Assembly: GCA_035048495.1 (NCBI GenBank)
Contig: CM068553.1
Coordinates: 20,337,190 to 20,401,189 of the forward strand
Reading direction: 5' to 3'
Source of the DNA: Euptelea pleiosperma
Taxonomy: Eukaryota; Streptophyta; Magnoliopsida; Ranunculales; Eupteleaceae
DNA length: 64,000 nt
Position 1 is the first letter of the stretch. The number at the start of each line of letters is the position of its first letter. Shown piece after piece: positions 12,413 to 23,801 of this stretch. The translations under genes and the position numbers were made by a program. The notes below the pieces were generated by a model, which did not search any database, had not been told where the DNA came from, and saw only the letters and a program-made list of their open reading frames with translations.

Positions 12413-15400
12413 TGTAATACCCCAGATTTTTGATTGGGATTTTCGAGCCCATTTGAGAGATTTTCGAGCCCATTGGGAAACCCACGGGCCTCATAATTGG
12501 GTTTCGACCCATTTTGGGAGACCTTGAGCCCATTTGAAGAACCACACGCCCCATATTAATTAGGGTGTGGACCCATTTTGGATCACTCGTCGGGTTGTTA
12601 TACTGGTGTGTGTTTCCACCTCGGGTCAATCAGACCTATGGTGGATCTATAGACCCACTTCGATTGGTGAGATCGGCCTTGGATAGTGTGGTCTATAGAA
12701 ACTACAAGATTTAATGGCTCTGATCTAATGTAAAAGAATCCAACAGTTATAAACCTAGCAAAATTAGTCTAGAATATGTAGATTCACCTTAGATGAATCT
12801 GATCTCTTGAGTGATTTGAGGGACCGCTTAGATGTTGATATTGGCTTTGGAACATGTGGTCTACGTGCACCGCATGATCCGAAGGCAAGAAATCATCATC
12901 TATTGATTTTGTTGTGTGTGCCCTACCATCTGTCGGCCCCACTTTTCTGAGGCCCATGGACCTTAATGTTGTGTGTTGACTTCCTTGGGTCGGTTGGACC
13001 ATCCAATCAGGCTTCACACTGCATATCAGGCATGCGACATGCGATGCACTTATCAAAGAACTCACCATCTCATATCAGCCGTTGATCTTCAATCACTTGT
13101 CCAAGTTTGTAGCTGTTGCATGGTATCATCGGCCAATCCAGCATGCACATTATCGTTCTAGCTAGGGTCGATCTGCATAGAGTGGTGTTACTCGACTACG
13201 TGTCATCATAACCATCCACTCATAGTCCGCTCGATCGTGTGGTCCACCCCTCGCAATGATTATTCCCCCCATGCGACCCTCATATCTAATCGTATGTTAT
13301 AATGATTAATTAATATATCAATTCGGTTCCTGTTATCCTATTTCTGTTAGTACATACCCCATGTAGTGAACCACCATTACTATTGTATTATACGTTATAT
13401 GTTGGTATCCTATTTGATTTTTAGCTTATTTAACTTGAGGGGCATTAGTTTTATAGAATTTTAGTCATATATATTAAAATATACCTTAAGTATATAGGAT
13501 ATCACATTAGCTAAACCTTAGGTTCGTTAGCACTTTATTCCTCTATGGAGCTTCCTGCCACCTCACCCCTTCTCTACACTAAGGAACTTCGTTCTCCTTA
13601 CAATGATTGGACCAACACAATATACCCCATCCCATGTAACTGCCAAGTCCACACCAAACTACTTTTCTTTTAGCGTGCATGTAACTCACGTTCAGATCGT
13701 CCGTCTCTCGACCGTTTCAGCTTCGGCCAGTCCTCACACTCGACGACAACCACCTAGTGCTACTGCCCAACCCGAATGCAACACGCCTCTTCTGTCCGTT
13801 GAGTGGTCCCCGACCATGTATCATCGCCACAACGCACAACCAGCCCGCTTATTAGATTAGTCCACGTTTGAGCCCATCCATACACTAGCGTGCGACTATC
13901 TTGGCCGTCCACTCTAGCAATCATGCCAACCCTCTCAACCCAATCACCAACAACCTTCTCTTCTCTATCCGCCTCTCTGCCCTTGCGCCAATCATAATCC
14001 ACGAATCCATGCAATCAACCTCACGCAACCCGCCTCTCAACCCTAATCTTTATACGAACACGATCTCTCTCGGTCAGGCCTCCTACTCTCCTCTCCTCTC
14101 CCCTCATTCTCAGTCTTCTCCTTTGTTGGACTACTGGTGCAACCTCCCGTGAACGCCACCCAACTATTGTGCAGGCTAGCAAAGCAGCACAAATCCCCAC
14201 CAACGAAATCCACTCCCATCACGGATAGTTGCGAGGGAGAAATCGTTGGCCACACCCCAACCGATAGACCACCTATGGCCGTTAGCTCCACCAACGCCGT
14301 TAGCTCCTCCATCATCTTCCAACGAGCAGCAGCAGACCCACCTTCAGATATGATAGTCCACCTAGGCTTGAGCCAAACATCATGTTGAAGCTCCACCAAC
14401 CTGCTTGTTCATGGCCTGCAGCCCCTCTCCGTTTCACCACCGATCACCAACCTGCATTTCCATTGTGCGATCAACTCCACCGATCGGCCATGCTCGTCCA
14501 GCTCTTCAATCCATCAAGCTCTCCATCATCAGACTTTAACGCAACCAGCAGTTACATGTTCGCCACCTGGCTCCCCCACCGATTCCAAATATCCAACGGT
14601 TAGCTCTCACCTGCTTGATCTCCATAATATTGGTTTGTTAGTCTTTTTGACCATTAGAACAACATCCACCCGGCCAGTAGCAACAACTTGGTGCCACATG
14701 TTTCACATCTAGGGTGGATTCCACCAGGTAGTGCCCACGGTAATTGATTAGAGTAGTGCGAGGCGGAGTCTCTGTTTAGAATTCAAATATGAATGCAAAA
14801 CAGAGCATCTGTGCGTGTCTTTTGGAGTGTATCATATATTGTTATTTGATTCGGTGCTTGTGTATTGTAGGGTGTGGCAGTAGGTAGGTACCAGTGTGTG
14901 TAGTTTTGGCGAGCTACTATGTAGTCGTGGGACCCACCTTTCCATGTTATAGCTTGGATGGAGAAATCGTCTCTATACATATAATCACGTTAGTTGTTTT
15001 CATATAACAAATAAGTGTTATTGTTAGTGTTAGTTGTTTACAAATATAAAGTGTGTTAGTAATTAGTTACTTTATAAAGTAAATATAATGTATGTTAGTT
15101 GTGTAACTAAGAAAGTATGTTAGTTGTATGGTATAATAATAAATAATATTAGTTGTTAATATTTTATAATTATAAACAATGTTAGTTGTTATAAAAGATT
15201 AATTTTAGTTGCTTTTAAAAATAGTAAAGGTTAGTTGTTTTGAAAACAATAATAGTAATGAGATTAATTGTTTTATGGATATAATTACTAATGTTGTCGA
15301 TCCCACCGTTAAAATCGGCTCGTGAAAATGACTTCAATCCCACCGTTGAAATCAAACTCTACGCATGACTTCAATCCAACGACCAAATTACCATTATGAC

Positions 15401-15691
15401 CGATTTTTAGTTGTGGGTCCATCAAGTGGTGGACAAATTAGTAATCGTCTAGCTAGTTGTTACGGTGTTTGCGCCCATTTAGCTGTGCACCTTTTCGAGA
15501 TTGCCATCATGGGTGACTTTTGATGGAAGGACCTAATAAAGTTTAGCTCGACCATTTCCAGGGTCAACGGACCTCCAAATTGGATCTTTGGCATGTTGGG
15601 TCCATCAAGTGTTGGACCACTTTTAGATCACAATCGTAATTGATGTGTGGTCTGTGGGCCTACCTCGATTGGCAAAATTAACCGTGGTAAG
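12413..15691 (+). mobile_element. Gypsy-like LTR start and unresolved LTR-like sequence
   Basis: Begins TGTAATACCCCAGATTTTTG at the copia breakpoint. This resembles starts of long LTRs in chromovirus-type gypsy elements (family assignment from memory, unconfirmed). There is no primer site, polypurine tract or coding domain. The interior contains GTCCATGGGCCC/TGGTCC phrases, a C-rich stretch (about 13500-14640) with overlapping short frames that I regard as noise, and an AT-rich part with TTAGTTG repeats (14985-15290). The LTR end was not located; it may continue to 17334 and 18200-18330 around two younger insertions. Confidence 0.45.
14985..15290. repeat. Degenerate TTAGTTGTT repeats
   Basis: AT-rich sequence in which GTTAGTTGT or a one-base variant recurs about ten times at 17-40 bp spacing, separated by A/T-rich spacers. 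No function is apparent. Confidence 0.6.
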
Positions 15692-16117
15692 TAGGGGTGT
15701 CAATTTTACCCGTTTAACCAGAACCGAATCGGAACCGGAACCGAAAACACCGATTCCGACTCCACATTTTTGGGAACTGATTAAAAAGTAACCGGAACTG
15801 GAATCGAACCGGCAATAATGGTTCTGATTCTGGGTAGCCTAATATGGAACCGAAACCAATAAGAACCGGAACCGAACCGATAAGAACCGGTACCAATAAA
15901 TAAATATAGTGTAAATATTCTAATATTCTCAAGATTTGGCCCAATATACCCAGAATCGGAACCGGAATCGACATAAATACATAATCGGTTCCGGTTCCGG
16001 ATCCATCACTTTGAGAACTGGAACCGTTAAGGAACCGAACCGATAAGAACCGGAACCGATTGTTCCAGTTTTGGTCACCTTAGGAACCGAACCGGAACCG
16101 ACCCGTTGACACCCCTA
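15692..16117. mobile_element. hAT-type MITE, 426 bp, TSD GTGGTAAG
   Basis: Terminal inverted repeats TAGGGGTGTCAA and TTGACACCCCTA bound 426 bp. The perfect 8 bp target duplication GTGGTAAG flanks it (15684-15691 and 16118-16125), the size expected of hAT transposons. The interior is filled with GGAACCG and GAACCGG motifs in both orientations, giving extensive self-complementarity. No transposase is encoded, so it is non-autonomous. Confidence 0.93.
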
Positions 16118-16125
16118 GTGGTAAG

Positions 16126-17334
16126 TGTGGTCCACATAGACCACGCGATCCAATGGCTAGAAATCTGATATACACATTTGGGCATGCGGGCCCCACCACA
16201 TATGGGCTCCATTTTTTGGTGTGGTCCATGGGCCCACATAAAGATCACAACGCTCCCTTGGGTCTGTGGGACCCACCTGGGTCGCCTATCATGAGAGTGT
16301 GCACCATGTATGATGTAGATTTGAGTCTGCCTAGTGGACTCAACGAGTTGACTCAAGTCCCTAGGTGTTTGGCAAAATGCCTAGGCCATGCCTACTCTAT
16401 GCCCAGGTTGTGCCCGACCATGCCCAGCCATGCCTACCCGTGTCCAGGCCATGCCTAGACAGACCAGATCCATAACCGACCCGAGAATTATATTAAAATA
16501 TTAATTTATTAAATAATTAAATGAAGGTTATTTCCAAGAATAAAATAAATAAAATAATAAAATAATTATAGAAAAATATAATGATATTAAATTAAGTATT
16601 TATAATCGATATGAATTATAGGGGAGGCCAAAATAATTATAAATATAATGAAATAAAATGAGAAAAAAATAATAATAATTTAATTAGAAATTATAAATAT
16701 AAATTAGAGAGAATTACCTAGATTTCTAGACAAGTTAGCATATATAATTTTTGATAAGGTTAGAATTTTACCAAAACTTGTCTAATCGGATTCTGAGTAA
16801 CCTAATCGAGTTGAGTTAATCGAATCGAGATCGACCATGTTTAACCGAATTTAGATAGGGTTTCTTAGAGTCTAAGTCCGTCTTATTCCAAACTGAACCT
16901 AATTTCTTTTAAGCTCTTTCATGGCGTCGACATTCAATCTCGAAGGAGAACAGTGAAAGAAGAAAGAGAATTTAAAATCAGATATTGAAAACATCGAAGC
17001 TTGGAAGAAGCGGACTAGCAGTTCAACCATCAAAGAGGAATAAAAGCGTTTGACGGTGAGTGGTCCCCCTTCTTCTTCGTGCCTTGTATTAGGCCTTCCT
17101 AGAACCAAAATTGAGTTATCAACCTGCATTTGATATTAAAGAAAATATTATGCATTTACTTTATTTGAAGATGATCTTTAAATCAAATGCTTTAACTTGC
17201 ATATTTGAATTACATTTATTTGTTTATCAATTATCTTTCCATTACTTGCACATTTTACGATGTTTTGATGATTACATAGTTTGATGGGTGAATTGTGGAG
17301 TTTTAAACGACATTGCATTTAATAAGATAATCAT
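16126..17334. other. LTR-like sequence between two insertions; no gene
   Basis: Probably a continuation of the LTR-like sequence from 12413. It contains GTGGTCCACATAGACCAC and GGGCCC phrases, a short run of CCATGCCTA-like repeats (about 16370-16460) and an AT-rich stretch (16480-16720). No coding domain was recognised. The minus-strand 76-codon frame at 16899-17129 has no visible features. Confidence 0.4.
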
Positions 17335-17444
17335 TGTAGGGAATAAATCCACACACCCTCAAAATATGTGCGTTTTCCACGGGCTTGATATCCTTTCCGT
17401 GCTGTTGGATCCGAGGTCCCGAGACAGATCCGAGGTCAGGCTCC

Positions 17445-17600
17445 GAGGTATCTGAGATCAGATTCTTAGGTGTCCGAAGTCAGGTTCCGAGATATTCGAG
17501 GTATCCGAGATCAGATTCCGAGGTGTCCGAAGTCAGGTTCCGAGATATCCGAGGTATCCGAGATCAGATTCTGAGGTGTCCGAAGTCAGGTTCCGAGGCC
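17445..17600. repeat. Three 53 bp tandem units in solo LTR
   Basis: Units at 17445-17497, 17498-17550 and 17551-17600, each containing ATCCGAGATCAGATTC and GGTGTCCGAAGTCAGGTTCC. They differ from each other by only a few bases. Confidence 0.85.
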
Positions 17601-18122
17601 GCATGATGATTCTGCAAATAACTCAATGTGGTGGGATTCCACCAAATGAGCCTCCGATGCTTAAGTCAGTCTTCTGAGTAAAATATATGATCAAGTTTTA
17701 ATCTCCAAGATCGCATTCCCTTTTACTGTAGCAAATGCTGCTATTTATAGTATTCAAAGCTAGATATTTATGTAGATATTTTATATGAACCAATAAGAAT
17801 TCACCATGTGTCTTTCAATAATACTCTTCAAGTATAAAAGTAATTCAGAGGTTGCCGAAGTTACCGAATATCATATCCGAGACTTCCGAGGATCCCGAAT
17901 AAGGTGCCTAAGATCTTTGGCAAAACCATTAAGTATCACCCGAGGATCCGAGGTTACATTTCATAGGACCCGAGGTGTTCGAGGTACCCTAGGTTCTATT
18001 TCCATAGGATCCGAGGTACCCGAGGTTATACTGTCATTGGATCCGACGTGTCCGAGGTACCCGAGCAATCCGAGGTACCCGAGGTTCCCAGTGAAGTTTT
18101 TCCAATTCCAAGTTTACGGCAC

Positions 18123-18155
18123 GCCACGTGTCAGTGGAAGAATGTGACACGTGGC
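18123..18155. promoter_or_regulatory. G-box inverted repeat in LTR U3
   Basis: Perfect 11 bp inverted repeat with 11 bp spacer: GCCACGTGTCA, then GTGGAAGAATG, then TGACACGTGGC. Each arm has the CACGTG core bound in plants by bZIP and bHLH factors. In the minus-strand LTR it sits upstream of the TATA box at about 17735, a plausible enhancer position (inference). Confidence 0.6.
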
Positions 18156-18199
18156 ACAATTTGCATACGTCCATCTGTCAACAGTTTTTACCCCCCACA

Positions 18200-18678
18200 A
18201 TCATGATTTTATTTGTGTGATCACGCGGACCCTAGAGATACATGCTTGCCCGATGGGCTATTTAGACGCGGGTGGGGTTTAGGACCTTCACTGGATGAGC
18301 TTTGGATCCATGGTTTATCTGCAGTCGTGAGAGAACCTTTTTCTAAATGGGTCTATGATGTCCCGACCGAGGAGACTCACGGACGAAGTGCTGGCAGGGT
18401 CGTTTGTCGAGAAAAGAGAAAATAGATGAAAGAGGGTAGAAATCGCCTTCGGGAATTCAGAGCTCGTAAAAATGAAAAATGACTGGGGGCGGGGGTATTT
18501 ATACTGGTGATGCCTGGCGTTATCACAAGGGTAACCTGACGTTAGCAAAACCCGTAATAAATGCGTAATCATTACAGATTCCATTCCGACAGTTCGTTTT
18601 GCACGCCCGAACGGTTCGACGGTTGATTTCTCTGATAGCTGGACCAATGGCATGTCAACTGTCCGAGAAAGGGGGCGA
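18200..18678. other. Unresolved repeat-derived sequence with minus-strand TATA
   Basis: The first part (GATTTTATTTGTGTGATCAC...) looks like the continuation of the sequence interrupted by the solo LTR. A minus-strand TATA box (TATAAATA, 18496-18503) with C-rich sequence after it suggests another LTR promoter remnant. The segment ends in GAAAGGGGGCGA (18667-18678), a polypurine tract directly before an LTR. The 112-codon minus frame at 18315-18653 has no recognisable domain. Confidence 0.4.
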
Positions 18679-19726
18679 TGTGGGTACCCTATTTTTCGAA
18701 GACACTACGACAAGGCCACGTGTCACTTAATTAGGCACATTCGCCGAACAGAGGCACGTGGGCTTCCGTATGTCGCAGACCACCTCGGCCCCAATTCTGA
18801 CATGCATACCTCCTTGTCGACACTATCCCACTATATACAAGGTATGCCGGGGCAGAGCCTTAATTGCACTTAAACAGAACAGTGGCCGACACCGTCCGAC
18901 TTAAACATAAGGCTAGTTGGAACGGGGGTGGCCATTCGTCCTAATCGGAACAGTTGCCGACACTGTCCGACTAAAGCATAAGACTAGTCGGAACAGGGCA
19001 GCTATTCGTCCAAATCGGAACAGCAGCCGATGCCGTCTGACTGAATGATAAACCCTATTGCATCAGCAAGGGCCGGCCGTCTTTGCCCAAATAACTGCCG
19101 ACAGCATCCAACTAATGAATTGGGCTAGTCGGAACAACAGGATCAATATTTGACCTTATCTGAACACATGACGACACCGTCCAATTAAAAATACTTCACA
19201 TCAGAGCAACTGCAAGGGCCGACCAGCCAAATAAAGGCTTGTTACCCAAAGTCGACCGGCGGGCGACCCAGACGTTCACAATGACAACTTATAGAGCGCT
19301 CGGACGAAGCATTCCCCTAAGATCAAGAAGCATAACGGAAAACAGTTATCAAGAAACGACGGTTGCAGGCTCCCCAAACAAATGACGCGCTCCTTGTTGG
19401 GGGCCCTATAAAAAGGAAACAAGATCGAGTGGAAAAAGGATCAGAAAATCAACACGAGTGAGACCAAATAAGATGGGTATCCAGAACAAGACCTAAAGTA
19501 TTCCGATCCATCCTGACTTGAGCGTCGAAGTGTGATTTGCAGGTACCACGGCGACCAGAGATGCTACAGTGTTCGTGAAGGGAAAAGATCGGAAGAGAAG
19601 GAGCAAGTCGGCAAATCTGATAGGATTCTCGGAGCCAGGGCCGATCACGCCGGGAGGTTCGTCTATCAATCACCAATCCGTATCCTCGGGGATCATGCGG
19701 GTAAAAGACCAAAATTTTCTCCCACA
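18679..19726 (+). mobile_element. Gypsy-like LTR, 1,048 bp, preceded by polypurine tract
   Basis: Starts TGTGGGTACCC directly after the purine tract AAAGGGGGCGA and ends TTTTCTCCCACA, giving matched TGTGGG...CCCACA termini. A TATA box (CCCTATAAAAAGG, about 19409) lies near the 3' half. About four degenerate ~70 bp units (18870-19190) contain TCGGAACAG and GCCGACACCGTCCGACT. The position after a polypurine tract marks it as a 3' LTR. The matching internal domain and 5' LTR are not recognisable to the left, so the copy is truncated. Confidence 0.65.
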
Positions 19727-20254
19727 ATATTCCAATCATGACTCTCCAAAGCTCAGTCTATTTTTCAAGATCTACTATAATTTGATGATTACTGTTATTT
19801 GACTGTACTATGGTATGAATATATACACTTGTTCCTCATGATAATATTCATGCATGCTTGTTATTTGCTTATATTTTTGTACCTTTGTCAATCTGTGACA
19901 AAAAGGGAGAGAGAAAATCATAGTGGTAAAAATAAGTTGATGCATGAGATAGGGGGAGAGAAATTTAGGAGGAGAAATTTTTCATTATTTTTTCTAATTT
20001 CTCTACTTGTTATGCGCATAATTAACTCACTACATTTTAATGATTTATTGATTGCTGATGATATTACATTGTATGTATTGTTGGTAGAATGTGTAGGGAA
20101 TAAATCAAAAGCCATTACATTATATCTGTTCAATTATCTCCAAGAGAATGTGAGATAGTGAGTGAATCATGTAAGAAGGTGGTATTATATTTTCTATTTT
20201 TTACCTTCTATATGATTAAATATTTTTTGTCACAGAATTGCCAAAGGGGGAGAT
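19727..20254 (+). mobile_element. Copia (Maximus/SIRE-like) 3' internal region
   Basis: Non-coding AT-rich end of a copia element. It carries phrases typical of this lineage: GTCAATCTGTGACAAAAAGG near 19885, a second GGGGGAGAG tract near 19950, and TTTTGTCACAGAATTGCC followed by the polypurine tract AAAGGGGGAGAT (20243-20254) directly before the LTR. No integrase, RT or env-like frame survives. Confidence 0.75.
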
Positions 20255-20962
20255 TGTAAGGAATATTTTCATATTCAATTTGGCAAAGATTTTATTTGAC
20301 ATAAAAACATTCTTGTAAGCGTTCCTACAAGTACTAGTATAGTGTGAAGATGTCATGGTACGCATACTTCGCCAACTACATGAAGACTAAAAGACAGAGA
20401 CAGCAAGAATCAGACAGGAGTCATCTGAGTAACTGTCGATATGTCAGTTAATGATCATGTATGCTCGATTAGGAAGGTAAGTGACTTAGTGGCCATAGGA
20501 GTTGGTTAAAATGAACAAAAATATAATGGTCAAACTTAGTCATTGGATAGACCCGAGTCTAAGTCAATTATATTGACTAATGGAATAGTCCAATCGATTG
20601 GACACTAATTCTCAATCGATTGGACACTGCCCAATTGATTGGAGACTCTGTGTAATCGATTAGAAACTACGAGGCAGAAACTTATTTCAGCCCAATAAAT
20701 TTGAGACTCTGTGAAATCGATTGGAGCCTTCGGGACAGAAACCTATCTGAGTCAAATTGATTGGAGACTGTGAAATCGATTGGAGTCTTCGGGATAGAAA
20801 CTTTTCTAAGTCGAATCGATTGAAGACTCTGTGTAATCGATTGGTGCCTTCGGAATAGAAATCTTATTGAGCCCAATCGATTGGACATTTATCCCCAATC
20901 GGACCAGTGTACAATCTATTGGACCATGCACAGAATTGGTCTTTCTCAGATATGAAATTCTT
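20255..20962 (+). mobile_element. Copia 3' LTR, truncated
   Basis: Starts TGTAAGGAATATTTTCATAT after the polypurine tract and matches the 5' LTR remnant at 11964. It is rich in CAATCGATTGG-like motifs (about 20588-20900), interspersed with GACTCTGTGAAATCG and CTTCGGGACAGAAAC units. It breaks off near 20962 where gypsy LTR C begins. A piece at 39899-40266 shows how the LTR continues in a related copy. Confidence 0.8.
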
Positions 20963-21774
20963 GATTTTGATATATATTTTGAATCAGAATATTTTTATAA
21001 TTATTTTTCATAAATACCTCTATGAATCTAGTTTCTAAATTAGTTGAGTTTGTATTTTTTTGATATTTATTTATTTAGTCATACTTTTTATAATGTGCTT
21101 GACTTTTCTGTAAGACCCAGAATTCCAGATTCTGTGTGATCTAGTTGATTAAGGATTTACATATATATTTTGGAACTAAATATTTATTTATTTATTTTTT
21201 CTATAAACCTATGTGAATCTATTTTCCAGATTCGTTGATTTTATATTTTTAGGATATGTATTTATTTAGTTATGATGTTTCTAAGGTACTGACATTTTCT
21301 GCAAAATCTAGAATTTCAGATTCCGTGCATTTTACTTCTTTAAGAATTTTGACTTCGATTTTAGAAATAAATATTTTTGAATTTATTTTTATAGAAATCT
21401 CAGTGAATAGTCTTCAAATCCATTGCGTTTGTATTTTTCTAATTTATATTTATTTAGTTATGATTTTTACAAAGAAATGTATTTTCTTTGAACCGCTTAT
21501 TTCTTGGATTTTGGACATTAATGGCCTTGGGAACCCTTAGTGGTTCGGTCATGACTTATTGACTATTAAAAGATTTAACCCTTGTTGTTTGACTAAATCC
21601 TAGATGGTTTGACCTATACTTGTATGCATGGGGATCCCACCCATGTGTCTTAGATCTCTTATAGGGTTCGGCCATGTGTCTTAAATCCCTCTTTAGGGTT
21701 CGACCTTGTGTCATGGATCCCTCATAGGGTTTGGCAATGGAGTATTGGATTCTCTGGCGATTTTCACTTATATT
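20963..21774 (+). mobile_element. Gypsy element C, 5' LTR, left part
   Basis: Plus-strand LTR of the A/B family, aligning with 34660-35250 of the 3' LTR of C. Its first ~1.7 kb is missing at the copia junction. It contains about three ~185 bp tandem units. The LTR is interrupted at 21774 by the CACTA transposon and resumes at 31167. The inverse complement of 5180-5245 in LTR A shows the same sequence without the insertion. Confidence 0.85.
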
Positions 21775-21990
21775 CACTACCAAAAAAATGACTTTTCCCG
21801 ACGGAAGAGTTTACTTTTACCGGCGGCTATAAACCGCCGTCGGATTGGGACGGTTTCAGTCCACCAAGAAATACAAAAAACCGCCGACAATTTAATTTTT
21901 ATTTTTATTTTTTACAAATGACATCCCCAGCGGTTTAAAGATGCCGATAAAATTGAGTAGCAGCGGCTTTAAACCGTAGGGGATCTCATT
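21775..21990. repeat. CACTA left terminus and subterminal repeats
   Basis: TIR CACTACCAAAAAAATGACTTTT-type end, then subterminal motifs CCGGCGGCTATAAACCGCCG (about 21820), AAAACCGCCGAC, CAGCGGTTTAAA and CGGCTTTAAACCG. These form inverted pairs around AAACCG. Confidence 0.85.
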
Positions 21991-22785
21991 TGCAAATAAT
22001 AAAAAAAAAGGAGCGCGAACATAGCCCTTTATGTTCTTTTCTACTTCGCGCCCTAACCCGAACTCTCAATCTCTCTCTCTCGTTGTCTCTCAGTCTCCCT
22101 CTCTCTGTTTCATTCTCTTGTCTCTCTTCCCCTCTCTCTCTCTCTCATTCTCATTCTCACCCTCTTTCTTGTTGGGGAGGAATGGTGGGTTCTCCATTAT
22201 CAGCAACTCCTTGTTGTCGATCCCCTCTATCTTACCAGGCGATCATCAACCGTTATAAAGGGCTTTTACTCGTAGCAGCGACTCTCTATTGCTCGCGCAA
22301 CCTAGACAATGATTCTAGTGCTTCTCACAAACCCTGACCAGAAAATCTCTTCTCTCTCACTTACGGATGCACAACAACCCTTTTTTTCATTCTTAAGGTA
22401 TTATTTGAAAATTTTATGACATCTTCTTGGGTTAGGGTTTCTAGTTTATATTTTTCAGAGCTATTAATATTTAGGGTTTGGTGTTGTAGTGTTGCAGATG
22501 GAATCAATGGTCCTTCTTAGATCATCTTCTGTAGTTAGGGTTAGGGCATGTAGTTAATTCGGGTGCTCTAACAGTGAATCAACCGGATTGTTTGTGCTTC
22601 GGTACCAAATTTTGTTTCTCAAATGGATGGATCAAGGAACAACATCCCTGATGAGAGAGAGAGAGGAGTTGGTTCAACTTTTAGGGGTTTGGATTTCAAT
22701 AATCGTTTATAGGAGTTGTAGGTGAGAGATCTATGCTGAAATTTCTAAGAAATGGCTTCTTCATAATTTCAGGTGAAAGATCTAT

Positions 22786-22816
<31 letters not shown>

Positions 22817-23523
22817 TCTAATCGATTGACTGGCAAGCGAAAAAACAGAACCGTTCATGTATACCTCAATGTCTACAATCTCACCCCCATCTCCATCTTT
22901 TACTAGGGTTTTGATTTGGAGCATAGAAATAGAGGAAAAACCCTAAACCTTCTGCAACTCTTGTTAATGGCATAAGCGAGAATCATCATTAGTAGCACGA
23001 GCAACATCGTCAACAACCAGAAAAATGAGGCAGAGGCTGTAAAGTGCTTGTTCTTCTTCCTTCTTATAGTCTAAGTCCAGCTCATTACTTGTTGTACTTA
23101 TTTGTTGATATTTGTTGTATGTATATATTCATAAAAATGAAAGCATTGCCAACAAAATCAGTGAAGAAAGTTGGTTTGTATTTCTAAACTGCATCAAGGC
23201 CTTACTTTGCTGTTGTTTGTGCTCTATGGCCCCAGGTTATGTGGTTCAGTCTCCTTTATATATGTTTTTACTTTACAAAGGAGTTATAATATATATCTTG
23301 CGTACATTTCTAATAAAGTGAAGGTGTTTTTTCTCAACCTATTTCTGTGTTTTATTATATTGGGTGATTTTTCCTATGTGACTTGATATGAATTGGTTTG
23401 GGAATCAACCCGAGTAGCAGTTTAGTGAAGCAGTATCATTCCATCATCCATTATCCACCCCAAGTAGCACCACACCCTCAAGATGTTTGACTATCATGTT
23501 TCATGCTGTGTTTTTGTTTTTAG
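21991..23523 (+). other. CACTA interior with CT-rich, 5'-UTR-like segment; no coding match
   Basis: Begins after the subterminal repeats. CT microsatellites at about 22070-22150 and 22785-22815 resemble plant 5' leader sequence and may be captured promoter/leader DNA. The short frames here (for example 22031-22258 and 21990-22337) are translations of CT repeats. I recognise no exon before the hydrolase fragment. Confidence 0.4.
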
Positions 23524-23627
23524 ATATTTTTTTCACTCTCATGGAGTTTGATCATCTGATTGGTTATTTCATCAATAAGGAAGATTCTGTGGGTGCGGTG
23601 CTCCTTGGGCATAGCACTGGCTATTAG
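23524..23627 (+). pseudogene. Captured exon: plant DUF1749-type alpha/beta hydrolase, nucleophile elbow
   Basis: From the ATG at 23541 the frame reads MEFDHLIGYFINKED followed by VGAVLLGHSTGY and a stop. This matches plant DUF1749-type alpha/beta hydrolases around the nucleophile elbow (G-H-S-T-G) as I remember the family. The exon is bounded by an AG acceptor (23522-23523) and a GTGAG donor (23628). The last codon before the donor is TAG where homologues have a Gln codon, so the reading frame is dead. It is part of one captured gene with the exons at 23736 and 25064. Confidence 0.75.
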
Positions 23628-23735
23628 GTGAGTTCTTGTTGCTTTTTGAAGATTTAAATCAGATTTCAATTTGTGAGCAGTTAATTACATTTTCAGAGTA
23701 AGTTTAACTTCACGCTTGTGTGGAAACAAACATAG

Positions 23736-23801
23736 GACATTATGCATTACTTGCGTACAAATGATGCATGTTTCAGCGCATTCCATGCAGCCATTTTGTA
23801 G
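23736..23801 (+). pseudogene. Captured exon 2 of the same hydrolase
   Basis: Frame DIMHYLRTNDACFSAFHAAIL then a stop, between an AG acceptor (23734-23735) and a GTACTC donor (23802). It continues the homology directly from the nucleophile-elbow exon: in the family the HSTG motif is followed by a Gln and then a DI-HYMRTN-AC block. The stop again replaces the exon-terminal Gln codon (CAG to TAG). The ~108 bp between the exons looks like a retained intron, so capture was at DNA level, not from cDNA. Confidence 0.75.

Larger units (their letters stand above)
17335..18199 (-). mobile_element. Solo LTR, 865 bp, TSD ATCAT
   Basis: On the minus strand it starts TGTGGGGGGTAAAAACTG and ends GGATTTATTCCCTACA. 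It is flanked by a perfect 5 bp duplication ATCAT (17330-17334 and 18200-18204). A minus-strand TATA box (ACTATAAATAGC) lies near 17735. The R/U5 side carries three 53 bp tandem units (17445-17600), and the U3 side carries degenerate GAGGTACCCGAGGTT repeats (about 17840-18095). An 11 bp perfect inverted repeat around a G-box core (GCCACGTGTCA, TGACACGTGGC) lies at 18123-18155. The superfamily is unproven; 5 bp TSD and LTR form suggest gypsy. Confidence 0.88.

Noticed and set aside
18679..19726. Solo LTR with target duplication
   Set aside because: Right flank ATATT does not match left flank GGCGA; the left flank is a polypurine tract, so it is the 3' LTR of a truncated element.
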